Shown here piece after piece: positions 1 through 9,313 of a DNA stretch of 37,566 nt. Where the stretch lies: contig JAMOPL010000122.1 in assembly GCA_027064515.1 (NCBI GenBank), forward strand, positions 1-37,566, read 5' to 3'. The position numbers and the translations under genes are program-made. The notes under the pieces are model-generated. The model was not told the DNA's origin. It made no database searches and saw nothing but the letters and a program-made list of their open reading frames with translations. This stretch comes from Sulfurimonas sp. (GTDB taxonomy: Bacteria > Campylobacterota > Campylobacteria > Campylobacterales > Sulfurimonadaceae). Positions within the stretch are counted from its first letter, which is position 1. Every line of letters starts with the position of its first letter.

Positions 1-105
1 ACATTTGAAGAGGATGAAGTATATAATCAAAAAGATGCTGAAGGTTTTATTCGTCTTAATGCTTTAAGAAGAATTATTGCTGGTAAAAAAAGAGGAACTA
101 AGTAA
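1..105 (+). CDS. argG: argininosuccinate synthase, C-terminal fragment (5' truncated by window)
   Basis: Frame 1 from the edge reads [34 protein letters not shown], matching the remembered ArgG C-terminus pattern (YxQxDAxGFIxLNALR). argG next to rplI-hslV-hslU-era is a known Campylobacterota gene order. Confidence 0.8.
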   Translation, partial: TFEEDEVYNQKDAEGFIRLNALRRIIAGKKRGTK

Positions 106-106
106 A

Positions 107-838
107 ATGATTAAAATAGATATGAACTCTCCTGAATTTTTGGAGAGAATGGAAAAAACAATTAAGTTTACAGATAAAGTATGTGCATCTCAAGGTTGGG
201 TATATAATCCTCAAGAAGAGGTAAATGAGGGTGTACAGATGGGTCTTGCTCGTAACAAGATGATGTATAATAAATTATTTTGCCCATGTTTTATGGTTGA
301 AGAGGTTGATGGGAAAGCACAAAGTGTTGATAATCGAACTTGCCCTTGTAAACCTGCTATTGAAAAAGAGATTCCTGAAACTGGTGCTTGTCATTGTGGA
401 ATTTTTTGTACTCCAGAGTTTGCAGCAACTAAGAGAATTGAACTTGGTATGGAGGAGGTTGCTCATACACACTCTCGTGGATTGACTAAAGATGAGTGTG
501 AACAATTAGTGAATCAAGTTGAACTTGATGGGGATGAATTAATAGCACTTTTAGAAGCTAGAGAACTTGGAATGGTTGAATTTACACTTGTTGATGTTCG
601 TGAGGACATGGAGTGGAAAATGGGTCATATTAAAGGTGCTGATAAATTAGTTCCAACAAGTAGCTTCTATCAAGCCATAGAAGAAGCTGAATTAAATAAA
701 GAGAAAAATATAATTCTTTATTGTCATGTAGGTAGTCGTTCAGCTCATGTTGCAAGAATTATGCCAGATATGGGTTATACTAAAATTGGTAACTTAACTC
801 ATGGTATTGTATCGTTTAATGGCGAAAAAGAAAGATAA
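107..838 (+). CDS. Ferredoxin:thioredoxin reductase catalytic (beta)-like domain fused to a rhodanese domain
   Basis: Start trimmed to ATG at 107 (MIKIDMNSPEF), 1 nt after the argG stop. Contains CPC-x17-CPC-x13-CHC (FTR catalytic-subunit cysteine pattern) and a C-terminal rhodanese domain with YCHVGSRSAHVA active-site loop. Confidence 0.85.
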   Translation: MIKIDMNSPEFLERMEKTIKFTDKVCASQGWVYNPQEEVNEGVQMGLARNKMMYNKLFCPCFMVEEVDGKAQSVDNRTCPCKPAIEKEIPETGACHCGIFCTPEFAATKRIELGMEEVAHTHSRGLTKDECEQLVNQVELDGDELIALLEARELGMVEFTLVDVREDMEWKMGHIKGADKLVPTSSFYQAIEEAELNKEKNIILYCHVGSRSAHVARIMPDMGYTKIGNLTHGIVSFNGEKER

Positions 839-876
839 AAATCAACAATTATATTTAAAAAACAAAGGAATAAATC

Positions 877-1323
877 ATGAAAGTATTATTAATAAAAGAT
901 GTTAAAAGTTTAGGTAAGAAAGGTGAAGTGAAAGAGGTAAAAGATGGTTATGGAAAAAACTTTTTAATTGGTAAAGGTTTTGCTAGACATGCTACACCAG
1001 AGATTTTAGCACAACATGCACAAGATGAAGTTATTGTTGCTGAGAATCTTGAAAAAGAGGTAAGTGTTCTTAGGGAGATTGCTAAACAATTAGATAAAGC
1101 TGAAATTATTATCACTAAAAAACTTGGTCAAAATGGTCACCTTTTTGGTTCAGTAACAAAAGAGGAGATAGCAGTAGCATTAAAAGAGCAACATAATATA
1201 GAGATTGATAAAAAACATATTAATGAAAAACAGGCGATAAAAACTATTGGTGAGCATGATTTAGATTTTAAATTGGGTCATGGTTTACATGCTACTCTTC
1301 ATGTAGATGTTCAAGGGGAATAA
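877..1323 (+). CDS. rplI: 50S ribosomal protein L9
   Basis: [36 protein letters not shown] is a canonical L9 N-terminus; 148 aa. Confidence 0.97.
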   Translation: MKVLLIKDVKSLGKKGEVKEVKDGYGKNFLIGKGFARHATPEILAQHAQDEVIVAENLEKEVSVLREIAKQLDKAEIIITKKLGQNGHLFGSVTKEEIAVALKEQHNIEIDKKHINEKQAIKTIGEHDLDFKLGHGLHATLHVDVQGE

Positions 1324-1329
1324 TTTTTA

Positions 1330-1872
1330 ATGTTTGATGCTACTACGATACTTGCTTATAAAGGCAAAAATAAAGCTGTAATTGGTGGAGATGGTCAAGT
1401 TACTTTTGGGGATTCTGTTCTCAAAGGGAATGCAACTAAAATTCGTACACTTGGTAAGGGTAAAATTCTCGCAGGATTTGCTGGAAGTACAGCAGATGCT
1501 TTTAATCTTTTTGATATGTTTGAAGAGTTTTTAGAAGATAAAAAAGGTGACTTATTAAAATCAGTTGTTGAGTTTTCTAAGGCATGGAGAAAAGATAAAG
1601 TTCTTCGTCGTTTAGAAGCTATGATGATTGTTTTAAATAATGACCATATTTTTATTTTAACTGGAAATGGTGATGTTGTTGAGCCTGAAGATGGAGAGAT
1701 TGCTTCAATTGGAAGTGGTGGAAACTATGCTATCTCAGCTGCTAGAGCTTTAAGAAAACACACAGAGATGGATGAAGAGGAGTTAGTAAAAGAATCTCTT
1801 CATATCGCAGGTGATTTATGTATTTACACAAATCATAATATTAAAACACTTACTTTAGAAGAGGGTAAATAA
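1330..1872 (+). CDS. hslV: ATP-dependent protease subunit HslV
   Basis: [35 protein letters not shown]; stop overlaps hslU start (TAATG). Confidence 0.96.
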   Translation: MFDATTILAYKGKNKAVIGGDGQVTFGDSVLKGNATKIRTLGKGKILAGFAGSTADAFNLFDMFEEFLEDKKGDLLKSVVEFSKAWRKDKVLRRLEAMMIVLNNDHIFILTGNGDVVEPEDGEIASIGSGGNYAISAARALRKHTEMDEEELVKESLHIAGDLCIYTNHNIKTLTLEEGK

Positions 1873-3200
1873 TGAATTTAACACCAAAAGAGATAGTTGA
1901 GTATTTAGATAAATATGTGATTTCTCAAAAAGATGCTAAAAAAACTATTGCTCTTGCTCTAAGAACTAGATATAGAAGAATGCAATTATCATCTGAACTT
2001 CAAGATGAAATTATGCCTAAAAATATACTTATGATTGGTTCTACGGGTGTTGGTAAAACAGAAATTTCTCGCCGTTTAGCTAAGATGATGAAAGTTCCTT
2101 TTATCAAAGTGGAAGCTTCAAAATATACAGAGGTTGGTTTTGTTGGTCGTGATGTTGAATCTATGGTTCGTGATTTAGTTGTCAACTCTATCTCTATTGT
2201 AAAAGCTGAACAAGAGGAAAATAATCAAGAAAAAATTGAAAACTATGTGATAAATAAAATAGTTGAAAAACTTTTACCACCACTCCCAGAATCAGCGAGT
2301 GAAAGTAAAAAAGATGATTATCAAAGACTTTTGAGTGCTATGGAAGATAAAGTGATTAGTGGTGAGATGGATGAAAGAACTATTGAGATAGAGTTTGATA
2401 AAGTAAATATAGAGTTTAATGATACTAATCTACCACCAGAGATGGCAAAAGTTCAAGAGAGTTTTTCTAAAATCTTTGAAACTATGAGTAAAGATGAAAA
2501 GAAAAAAGAGGTTACAGTTAAAGATGCGAAATCACTCTTAAAAGTAGAAGCTGCATCTAAACTTCTTGATATGACTGCGATTAATGCTGAAGCTTTAAGA
2601 AGAGCTGAAGATGGTGGGATTATCTTTCTTGATGAGATAGATAAAATTGCTATTAGTGCAAAATCACAAGGGAGAAATGACCCAAGTAAAGAGGGTGTTC
2701 AAAGAGATTTACTTCCAATTGTTGAGGGTAGTAGTGTTACTACAAAATATGGTGTAATAAATACAGATCATATCCTTTTTATTGCTGCTGGAGCATTTCA
2801 TTTGACTAAACCTAGTGATTTAATTCCTGAACTTCAAGGTAGATTTCCTCTAAGAGTTGAGTTAGAATCTTTAACGGAAGAAACTCTTTATATGATTCTT
2901 ACTCAGACTGAGAACTCATTACTTAAACAATATGAAGCACTTTTAGGTGTTGAGGGTATGACTTTAGTTTTTGAAGATGAGGCTATAAGAAGTATTGCTA
3001 AACTATCGCATCGTGCTAATGAACTTACAGAAGATATTGGTGCTAGAAGATTACATACAGTTCTTGAAAAAGTTCTTGAAGAGATTAGTTTTGATGCTGA
3101 TGAACATTCAGGTGAAGAGTTTAGAATTACTGCTAAACTTGTGCATGATAAATTAGATATGGTTGTTGAAGATGATGACTTATCAAGATATATATTATAA
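1872..3200 (+). CDS. hslU: ATP-dependent protease ATPase subunit HslU
   Basis: [36 protein letters not shown]; Walker A GSTGVGKT; Walker B IIFLDEIDKIA; adjacent hslV. Confidence 0.97.
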   Translation: MNLTPKEIVEYLDKYVISQKDAKKTIALALRTRYRRMQLSSELQDEIMPKNILMIGSTGVGKTEISRRLAKMMKVPFIKVEASKYTEVGFVGRDVESMVRDLVVNSISIVKAEQEENNQEKIENYVINKIVEKLLPPLPESASESKKDDYQRLLSAMEDKVISGEMDERTIEIEFDKVNIEFNDTNLPPEMAKVQESFSKIFETMSKDEKKKEVTVKDAKSLLKVEAASKLLDMTAINAEALRRAEDGGIIFLDEIDKIAISAKSQGRNDPSKEGVQRDLLPIVEGSSVTTKYGVINTDHILFIAAGAFHLTKPSDLIPELQGRFPLRVELESLTEETLYMILTQTENSLLKQYEALLGVEGMTLVFEDEAIRSIAKLSHRANELTEDIGARRLHTVLEKVLEEISFDADEHSGEEFRITAKLVHDKLDMVVEDDDLSRYIL

Positions 3201-3222
3201 TAATTATTAAAAAGGTTTCTCT

Positions 3223-4101
3223 ATGACAAAAGCTGGTTTCGTTTCTCTTATCGGTCGTCCAAATGCTGGAAAAAGTACACTTATGAATTCACTTTTAGGT
3301 GAAAAAATTGCAATGGTTTCTCAAAAAGCTAATGCTACAAGAAGAAGATCAAATGCAATAGTTATGCATGAAGATACACAAATAATATTTGTAGATACTC
3401 CAGGACTCCATGAGAGAGAAAAAATACTTAATCAGTTTATGCTTGATGAAGCACTAAAAGCTATGGGTGATTGTGATTTAATTGTTTATTTAGCACCTGT
3501 TACTGATTCTGTTGAGCATTATGAAAAGTTTTTAAAACTTAATGATGGAAAAGTGAAGCATATTATTGTTTTAAGTAAAATTGACCAAGTTAAGCAGGAT
3601 AAATTATTTAAAAAAATTGCTTCATATAATCAATTTTCAGAACATTTTGAAGCACTTATCCCAGTAGCAATCCCTAGAAAAGTAGGGCATGAAGATTTGT
3701 TGAAAGTTATAAGTAGAAATTTGCCAGAATCACCTTTTCTTTTTGATCCAGAGGATTTAACAAGTGAGTTAGTTCGTGATATTTATGCAGGTTTTATCCG
3801 TGAAGGAATCTTTGAAAATGTAAGTGATGAAGTTCCGTATGAGGCAGATGTATTAATTGATTCAATTGAAGAGGATGATAAATTAGATAAGATTTATGCA
3901 ACTATTATTATTGAAAAAGAATCTCAAAAAGGTATTATTATTGGTAAAGGTGGAGAATCAATTAAAAGAATTGGTAAATCTGCTAGAGAAAAGATTGAAA
4001 GATTAAGTACTAAAAAAACCTATTTGAATTTACAAGTGAGTGTAAAAAAAGGTTGGACCAAAGATAAAGCATTTTTAGAAGAGATAGGATATAAATCATG
4101 A
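3223..4101 (+). CDS. era: GTPase Era
   Basis: GRPNAGKST, DTPGLHE, SKID and KH-domain IIIGKGGESIKRIGKSAREKIE. Confidence 0.97.
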   Translation: MTKAGFVSLIGRPNAGKSTLMNSLLGEKIAMVSQKANATRRRSNAIVMHEDTQIIFVDTPGLHEREKILNQFMLDEALKAMGDCDLIVYLAPVTDSVEHYEKFLKLNDGKVKHIIVLSKIDQVKQDKLFKKIASYNQFSEHFEALIPVAIPRKVGHEDLLKVISRNLPESPFLFDPEDLTSELVRDIYAGFIREGIFENVSDEVPYEADVLIDSIEEDDKLDKIYATIIIEKESQKGIIIGKGGESIKRIGKSAREKIERLSTKKTYLNLQVSVKKGWTKDKAFLEEIGYKS

Positions 4102-5063
4102 AAAGTTTTGTTTTATTTTTATTTGTAACAATAACATTTTTAAATGCAAATAATGATTTAACTGAATATAGATTTAATGGTATAAAATCTATTCAAAAAA
4201 AGATGGATTTTGAATTAACAAAATTAGATTATTGGAGCAATTATCTAAAAGGTATTGATACTCGTTTTGGATATATAGAATCTTCCTTATCTATATTGGC
4301 ATGTAGCGTAAATAATTCTAATATAAAATTATATACAAAAGATAAAAACAAAAAATTCGTATTTAATTCAGAATTTAATGCTTTAACAGGTAAAATGAAA
4401 GGTGATAAAAAAGAGGAAGGTGATTTAAAAACACCACTTGGTATTTATAAATTGACAAAGAAGATTGTAAAGCTTGATGCTTTTTATGGTCCAATGGCTT
4501 TTGTAACATCATATCCAAATATCTATGATAAATATAAAAATAAAGAAGGATCTGGAATTTGGATACATGGCTTACCTGAATATGAAGAGAGGGATAGTTT
4601 CACTAAGGGGTGTATAGCTATTGATAATAATGACATTAAATCTCTTGATAAAAAAATAAAATTTGAGAATACATTATTAATAATAGATAATAAAAAAGTT
4701 GACAATATTGTTTCAAAAGAAATCTTATCTCATATTTTATCACAACTATTTGAATGGAGATATGCATGGATTAACAATGATATAGATTCTTATTTATCTT
4801 TTTATTCAAAAGATTTTAAAAGATTTGATGGTGTTGGAATTAATAATTTTAAGCAATATAAAAAAAGAATTTTTAGTAAAAATGAGTATAAAAGTATTAT
4901 TTTCCAAAATATAAATGTGATACCTTACCCAAATGCACCAAGAACATATCAAGTTACATTTAATGAGATATATAAATCTGATAGTTTTAATTTTAAAGGT
5001 GATAAAATACTAATGGTTAATATAGATATGCAAAGTAATATTAACATTATTGCAGAAAAATAA
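4098..5063 (+). CDS. Exported L,D-transpeptidase (YkuD) family protein with C-terminal NTF2-like domain, Csd6/Pgp2-like
   Basis: Signal peptide (MKSFVLFLFVTITFLNA); YkuD motifs IHGLP and SFTKGCIAI with catalytic Cys; C-terminal FEWRYAWINNDIDSYLSFYSKDF resembles the NTF2-like domain of Helicobacter Csd6. Confidence 0.8.
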   Translation: MKSFVLFLFVTITFLNANNDLTEYRFNGIKSIQKKMDFELTKLDYWSNYLKGIDTRFGYIESSLSILACSVNNSNIKLYTKDKNKKFVFNSEFNALTGKMKGDKKEEGDLKTPLGIYKLTKKIVKLDAFYGPMAFVTSYPNIYDKYKNKEGSGIWIHGLPEYEERDSFTKGCIAIDNNDIKSLDKKIKFENTLLIIDNKKVDNIVSKEILSHILSQLFEWRYAWINNDIDSYLSFYSKDFKRFDGVGINNFKQYKKRIFSKNEYKSIIFQNINVIPYPNAPRTYQVTFNEIYKSDSFNFKGDKILMVNIDMQSNINIIAEK

Positions 5064-5148
5064 TAATTTTTTTTTAAGTTGCTATAAAGTTAAATCTTTA
5101 TAGAATAATTGTAGTTATTTTTAATTATGCCGATATAAAGGTATATTA

Positions 5149-6693
5149 ATGAGAAGGAAGTTTATGAGTACAAATCAAGAGGGTTCTTTTTTAAATGTAT
5201 TATCTGTAAATGCATATAATGATAGGTATGTTGTAAGTGACTTAAATACTCTTGACATAACAGCCTCACCGGAGTATAAAAAAGAGCAATATGTTATTTC
5301 ATACTTAAATACAAAAGATTCAATTAATACTAATATATCTATTAGTAGAAATATCCCTGATGAAGATGTAGAAGATGCAATATTTAGTAAAGTATATGAT
5401 GAATTAGCATTAGATCAAGCTATTGAATATCAAATTAGATATGTAGAAACTTTTAATAATATTGATGATGATAGACAATTTAATCTATTTATTATTGATC
5501 CTTTAGTTATAGAAGAAACATATTTAGATACAGTAGAAAAAATAAATTATATTGATTATATCATACCATCACCTTTACTTATTAAAGCTGTATATGCAAA
5601 AGAGATAATTGATGATGATGGTGTTCATTGTTTTATTTATTTTGAAGAGAATGATGCTTTTATTGCTGTTTATAAAGATAAAGAGTTTTTATATACAAAA
5701 TCATTGAACTTTTCTTTGTTAGCTATGCATGAACGTTTTTGTGAGTTGTATGGTGAAAGAGTAGAATATAAAGATTTTGTAAGATTTCTATCAACTCAAA
5801 GTTTAAAAGATACTGAGAGTGATTATAAAGATTATATGTTTAAACTTTATAAAGAGATGTTTTCAACTATAAACGATGTGATTTCATATATAAAAAGAGC
5901 TTTTGAATTAGAAAAAATTGATCAAGTTTATATTGGTTCACAAATATATATTGCAACAAAATTACATGAACTAGCAGAGTTTGAATTAAGTATTGAAAGT
6001 TATGACTTTGATTTTAATTATGGATTTAATAGTAGTCAAGTTTATATAGATCAACTTCATTTACTTATGCAAGCTTATGCTACTATACCTGATGATGAAA
6101 AATATGATATAAATTTCACTATATTTCATCGCCCTCCAAAATTTATAAAAAGAGAAAGTGGTAAAATAATAATGCTTGTTGCGGCATCTATTGTTATAGC
6201 TTTTTCTTATCCTGTTGCTTTTTGGTCTTTGGCATATGCAGAAAATCTACATCTTTCCTTATTAAAAAATGAGTATTCTGAATTGCATAGAAAAAAAGAT
6301 GCAAGAATGAAAATTATTGATGCTAAAAAAGCTCAAAGAATTACTAATATTGATAAGTTGAAAAAAGAGGAAACAGAGTATTTAAAAAAGAAAAATACTT
6401 TGGTAAAAATTCATGATGTGAAAGTTAATTATCCTATGAAAGCTAAGTTACTTACTATGTTTACATCTGACTTTAATAAGCATGAAGTTAGATTAGAATC
6501 GATAATCTATACAGAAGATATTAAATCAAAGAAGTTTATTTTTAATCTACTCTCGACAAAAGATAAAAAAATCACAAAATTGGTAGAATATTTAACAAAA
6601 AGATATAATAATAAATATAACTTTATTATTGAAAATATAATCTATAATGATAAGACTGGACAATATTCTGGTTCTTTAGAAGTGAGTTTATAA
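5149..6693 (+). CDS. PilM/PilN-like (GspL-like) fusion: actin-like cytoplasmic domain, one TM helix, coiled periplasmic domain
   Basis: Position at head of the pil/cts-like operon; YFEENDAFIAVYKDKEFLYTKSLNF resembles PilM; TM IIMLVAASIVIAFSYPVAFWSLAYA followed by a coiled stretch. Alternative start at 5164. Confidence 0.6.
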   Translation: MRRKFMSTNQEGSFLNVLSVNAYNDRYVVSDLNTLDITASPEYKKEQYVISYLNTKDSINTNISISRNIPDEDVEDAIFSKVYDELALDQAIEYQIRYVETFNNIDDDRQFNLFIIDPLVIEETYLDTVEKINYIDYIIPSPLLIKAVYAKEIIDDDGVHCFIYFEENDAFIAVYKDKEFLYTKSLNFSLLAMHERFCELYGERVEYKDFVRFLSTQSLKDTESDYKDYMFKLYKEMFSTINDVISYIKRAFELEKIDQVYIGSQIYIATKLHELAEFELSIESYDFDFNYGFNSSQVYIDQLHLLMQAYATIPDDEKYDINFTIFHRPPKFIKRESGKIIMLVAASIVIAFSYPVAFWSLAYAENLHLSLLKNEYSELHRKKDARMKIIDAKKAQRITNIDKLKKEETEYLKKKNTLVKIHDVKVNYPMKAKLLTMFTSDFNKHEVRLESIIYTEDIKSKKFIFNLLSTKDKKITKLVEYLTKRYNNKYNFIIENIIYNDKTGQYSGSLEVSL

Positions 6694-7331
6694 TGAAAGT
6701 AAGTGTAGAAGAGTATTTATTAAATATTGATAATGCGTTTAAAGATAAAGCAAAAAATGAGATTTATATGACTTATTTTATGATATTTGGTGTAATATTG
6801 GCATTTTCTTATCTATTATTTTGGGATGGTTCAGAAAAAGATTTTAATAAAACTAAAAAGGATGTTGTAGCAATAACTAAAAAAATATCAGCTGATAAAC
6901 TTTATATGCAACAAAATCCTAAAATAGATATTAGTAGATTGAATCAGGCTATTCAAAAAGCCAAGGATGAAGCAAAAGCATTTAAGAAAAATAATGATTA
7001 TATCAAAGAGAAAATAAAATCAATTTCAGAATTGAAATATGATAAAAAAGCATGGGGGAAATATTTACATACAATATCAACTAATGCAAAAAAATATAAT
7101 GTTAAAATTTTAGATTTTACAAATACATTTGGTAATACAGATAGTTCATTTGGGCATATATTAAATATAACTCTTGTTACCTCTTCTAATTATAAAAATA
7201 CTTTGAATTTTATAAATTCTATTGAACAGAGTAATTTAGTTGTAGACTTACACTCTTTGGAGCTGAAAAATAGTTTAGATAATAAATTATCTGGAGAATT
7301 TAAAATATCAGTTTGGGGGATTACAGACTAA
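6693..7331 (+). CDS. PilO-like inner-membrane assembly protein
   Basis: Single TM (MTYFMIFGVILAFSYLLFW), coiled coil, small C-terminal domain; between PilM/N-like and PilP-like genes. Confidence 0.55.
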   Translation: MKVSVEEYLLNIDNAFKDKAKNEIYMTYFMIFGVILAFSYLLFWDGSEKDFNKTKKDVVAITKKISADKLYMQQNPKIDISRLNQAIQKAKDEAKAFKKNNDYIKEKIKSISELKYDKKAWGKYLHTISTNAKKYNVKILDFTNTFGNTDSSFGHILNITLVTSSNYKNTLNFINSIEQSNLVVDLHSLELKNSLDNKLSGEFKISVWGITD

Positions 7332-7777
7332 TGAAACAGCTAATATTAATAGGCTTAATTTTTTTGACAATGAGTCTTAATGGAAATGAACTTTCTTGGG
7401 TGGATGAACAAGTTTCTGCTATTAAACCAGAAAGAGTTGGTGTAAGTAAATCGGAAATAGCTGCAATTAAAGACCCATTTATAATATATAACACAATAGA
7501 AAAGATAGATAAAGATGGAAAAAAATCTGTTGTTATTGTGAAAAAAGATTTAGATAAAATTAAGTTTCCTAAAGAAGAGAAAAAAGTGAGACTTATTTTA
7601 CAAGCTATTATTAACAATAGTGTATTAATAAATGACAAGTGGTATAAGATTGGTGAGAAAATAGGTAAATACACGTTAAAAGATATTCGTGGAACATTAG
7701 TGATGTTGGTATACAAAAAGAAAAAACTTGTTTTATCTACTGATACATACACTCAAAATTTAAAATTTAAAAATTAG
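7331..7777 (+). CDS. PilP-like exported protein (pilotin/inner-membrane connector)
   Basis: Start trimmed to ATG 7331, overlapping the upstream stop; signal peptide; KDPFI and short beta-rich C-terminus (INNSVLINDKWYKIGEKIGKYTLKDI) typical of GspC/PilP HR domains. Confidence 0.5.
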   Translation: MKQLILIGLIFLTMSLNGNELSWVDEQVSAIKPERVGVSKSEIAAIKDPFIIYNTIEKIDKDGKKSVVIVKKDLDKIKFPKEEKKVRLILQAIINNSVLINDKWYKIGEKIGKYTLKDIRGTLVMLVYKKKKLVLSTDTYTQNLKFKN

Positions 7778-7788
7778 GATTTAAAAAT

Positions 7789-9306
7789 ATGAAAACATTA
7801 AAATCAATAGTATATGGATTGTTATTAGCATCAACTATTACAACTAGTTCTAGTGCAGATTGTACTTTTGAACTTTTTAATATTAGTTCTACACAGGATA
7901 CTAGAGTTATAGATTTTGTTGAACAATTAAGTGATGAATGTCATTACAGTATAGTTATAACTGATCCACAAGCACAAGCACAATTAGATAAAAAGTTAAA
8001 TAAGACACATATTAAAAATTTAACAATAGATGAAGTGTTTAATATTATTTTAACTAATAATAATCTATCTTATAAATTAGAAAATAATGTATTGGAAATA
8101 TCTTATTTGACAACTAAAGTTTTTGAGATAGATTATCTTTTATCTCAAAGAAAAGGTGTTGGCAGTACAGATGTAACACTTAGTTCATCAAGTGCTAGTG
8201 AAGATGGTAGTGGTTCTAATGCTGATTCTGGTATCAAAATTGAGACTACTGATGAGGTTAAATTTTGGGAAGAATTAGACCTAGAATTACAAGGTGTTTT
8301 AAATAGACCTCAAGATGAATATATAGCCGATGCCCCAATTGTAAATATGAATGCTGGTCTTATAACAGTTACTGCTACTCAAAAACAGATGAAAAGACTT
8401 GGAAAATACTTAAAAAAACTTCAGAGTAAAGTACAGCTACAAGTTCTAATTGATGTTCAATTATTAACTGTTACTATGAGTGAAGGTCAAACAACAGGTA
8501 TAGATTGGAAACAACTTTATGCTTTACAGAATGTGGCTTATGGAGCATCATTTAGTAATGCAATAGATACTACTAAAACTATACCAGAAAATATTCTTAG
8601 TGGGGCATCTGTTACTTCTAAAGTTTTAACAGTATCAACAAGTGGTGCTTTAAATGAGGTGATGAAATTTCTTAAAACACAAGGGGATGTTAGTGCTATC
8701 TCTAACCCAAAAGTTTTAACTTTAAACAATCAACCAGCATTAATAACAGTTGGTACAGATTATTTTTATAAAATAACAACTACAGAAACTTTAACAGATG
8801 GAGGAACAGGTACTCAAAATTCTACTGAAGACCCACGCTCTGTATTTGCTGGAGTATTGTTAGATATTACACCTGAAATTTCAACAGATAGAAGAATTAC
8901 ATTGAAAATAAATCCATCGTTATCAGAAACGGTTCAAGATATGGCTGCTACTACTTCTGAGGGTAGAACTATGCCACCAGATATGGAAAGAAGACAACTA
9001 TCTTCTGTAGTTACAGTTAAAGATGGTGGTAAAATAGTTTTAGGTGGCTTAATAAATACTAAAATGACAAAGAAAAGTGACCAAATACCTTTACTAGGGA
9101 GTATTCCAATTCTTGGTTATATGTTTAAATATGAAGAAAAGTCAAAAGTTGTTCAAGAATTTGTAATTATTATAGAGCCACATATAATAGATAGAACAAA
9201 AAATGATTTATCTCTTAGTGATTTGGGCTATGAAGGTTTTGATGATTCAGTTCTAAATTCAACAGGTAGAACAACAAAAACTAAAAATTCATCTATTGTA
9301 AAGTAA
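7789..9306 (+). CDS. Secretin, MshL/PilQ/GspD family (CtsD-like)
   Basis: Signal peptide; secretin core AISNPKVLTLNNQPALITVGTDYFYK, GVLLDITPEIS, KIVLGGLINTKMTKKSDQIPLLGSIPILGYMFK. Confidence 0.93.
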   Translation: MKTLKSIVYGLLLASTITTSSSADCTFELFNISSTQDTRVIDFVEQLSDECHYSIVITDPQAQAQLDKKLNKTHIKNLTIDEVFNIILTNNNLSYKLENNVLEISYLTTKVFEIDYLLSQRKGVGSTDVTLSSSSASEDGSGSNADSGIKIETTDEVKFWEELDLELQGVLNRPQDEYIADAPIVNMNAGLITVTATQKQMKRLGKYLKKLQSKVQLQVLIDVQLLTVTMSEGQTTGIDWKQLYALQNVAYGASFSNAIDTTKTIPENILSGASVTSKVLTVSTSGALNEVMKFLKTQGDVSAISNPKVLTLNNQPALITVGTDYFYKITTTETLTDGGTGTQNSTEDPRSVFAGVLLDITPEISTDRRITLKINPSLSETVQDMAATTSEGRTMPPDMERRQLSSVVTVKDGGKIVLGGLINTKMTKKSDQIPLLGSIPILGYMFKYEEKSKVVQEFVIIIEPHIIDRTKNDLSLSDLGYEGFDDSVLNSTGRTTKTKNSSIVK

Positions 9307-9313
9307 AATTATA

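Noticed and set aside
5082-5103. 8-bp inverted repeat CTATAAAG-N6-CTTTATAG between the L,D-transpeptidase-like gene and the pil/cts-like operon
   Set aside because: Short AT-only-like stem with no clean U-tract; could be a weak terminator or overlap a promoter, too ambiguous to call.
7321-7752. 143-aa antisense ORF opposite the PilP-like gene
   Set aside because: Fully overlaps a better supported operon gene; hydrophobic/serine-rich composition typical of an AT-rich antisense shadow frame.
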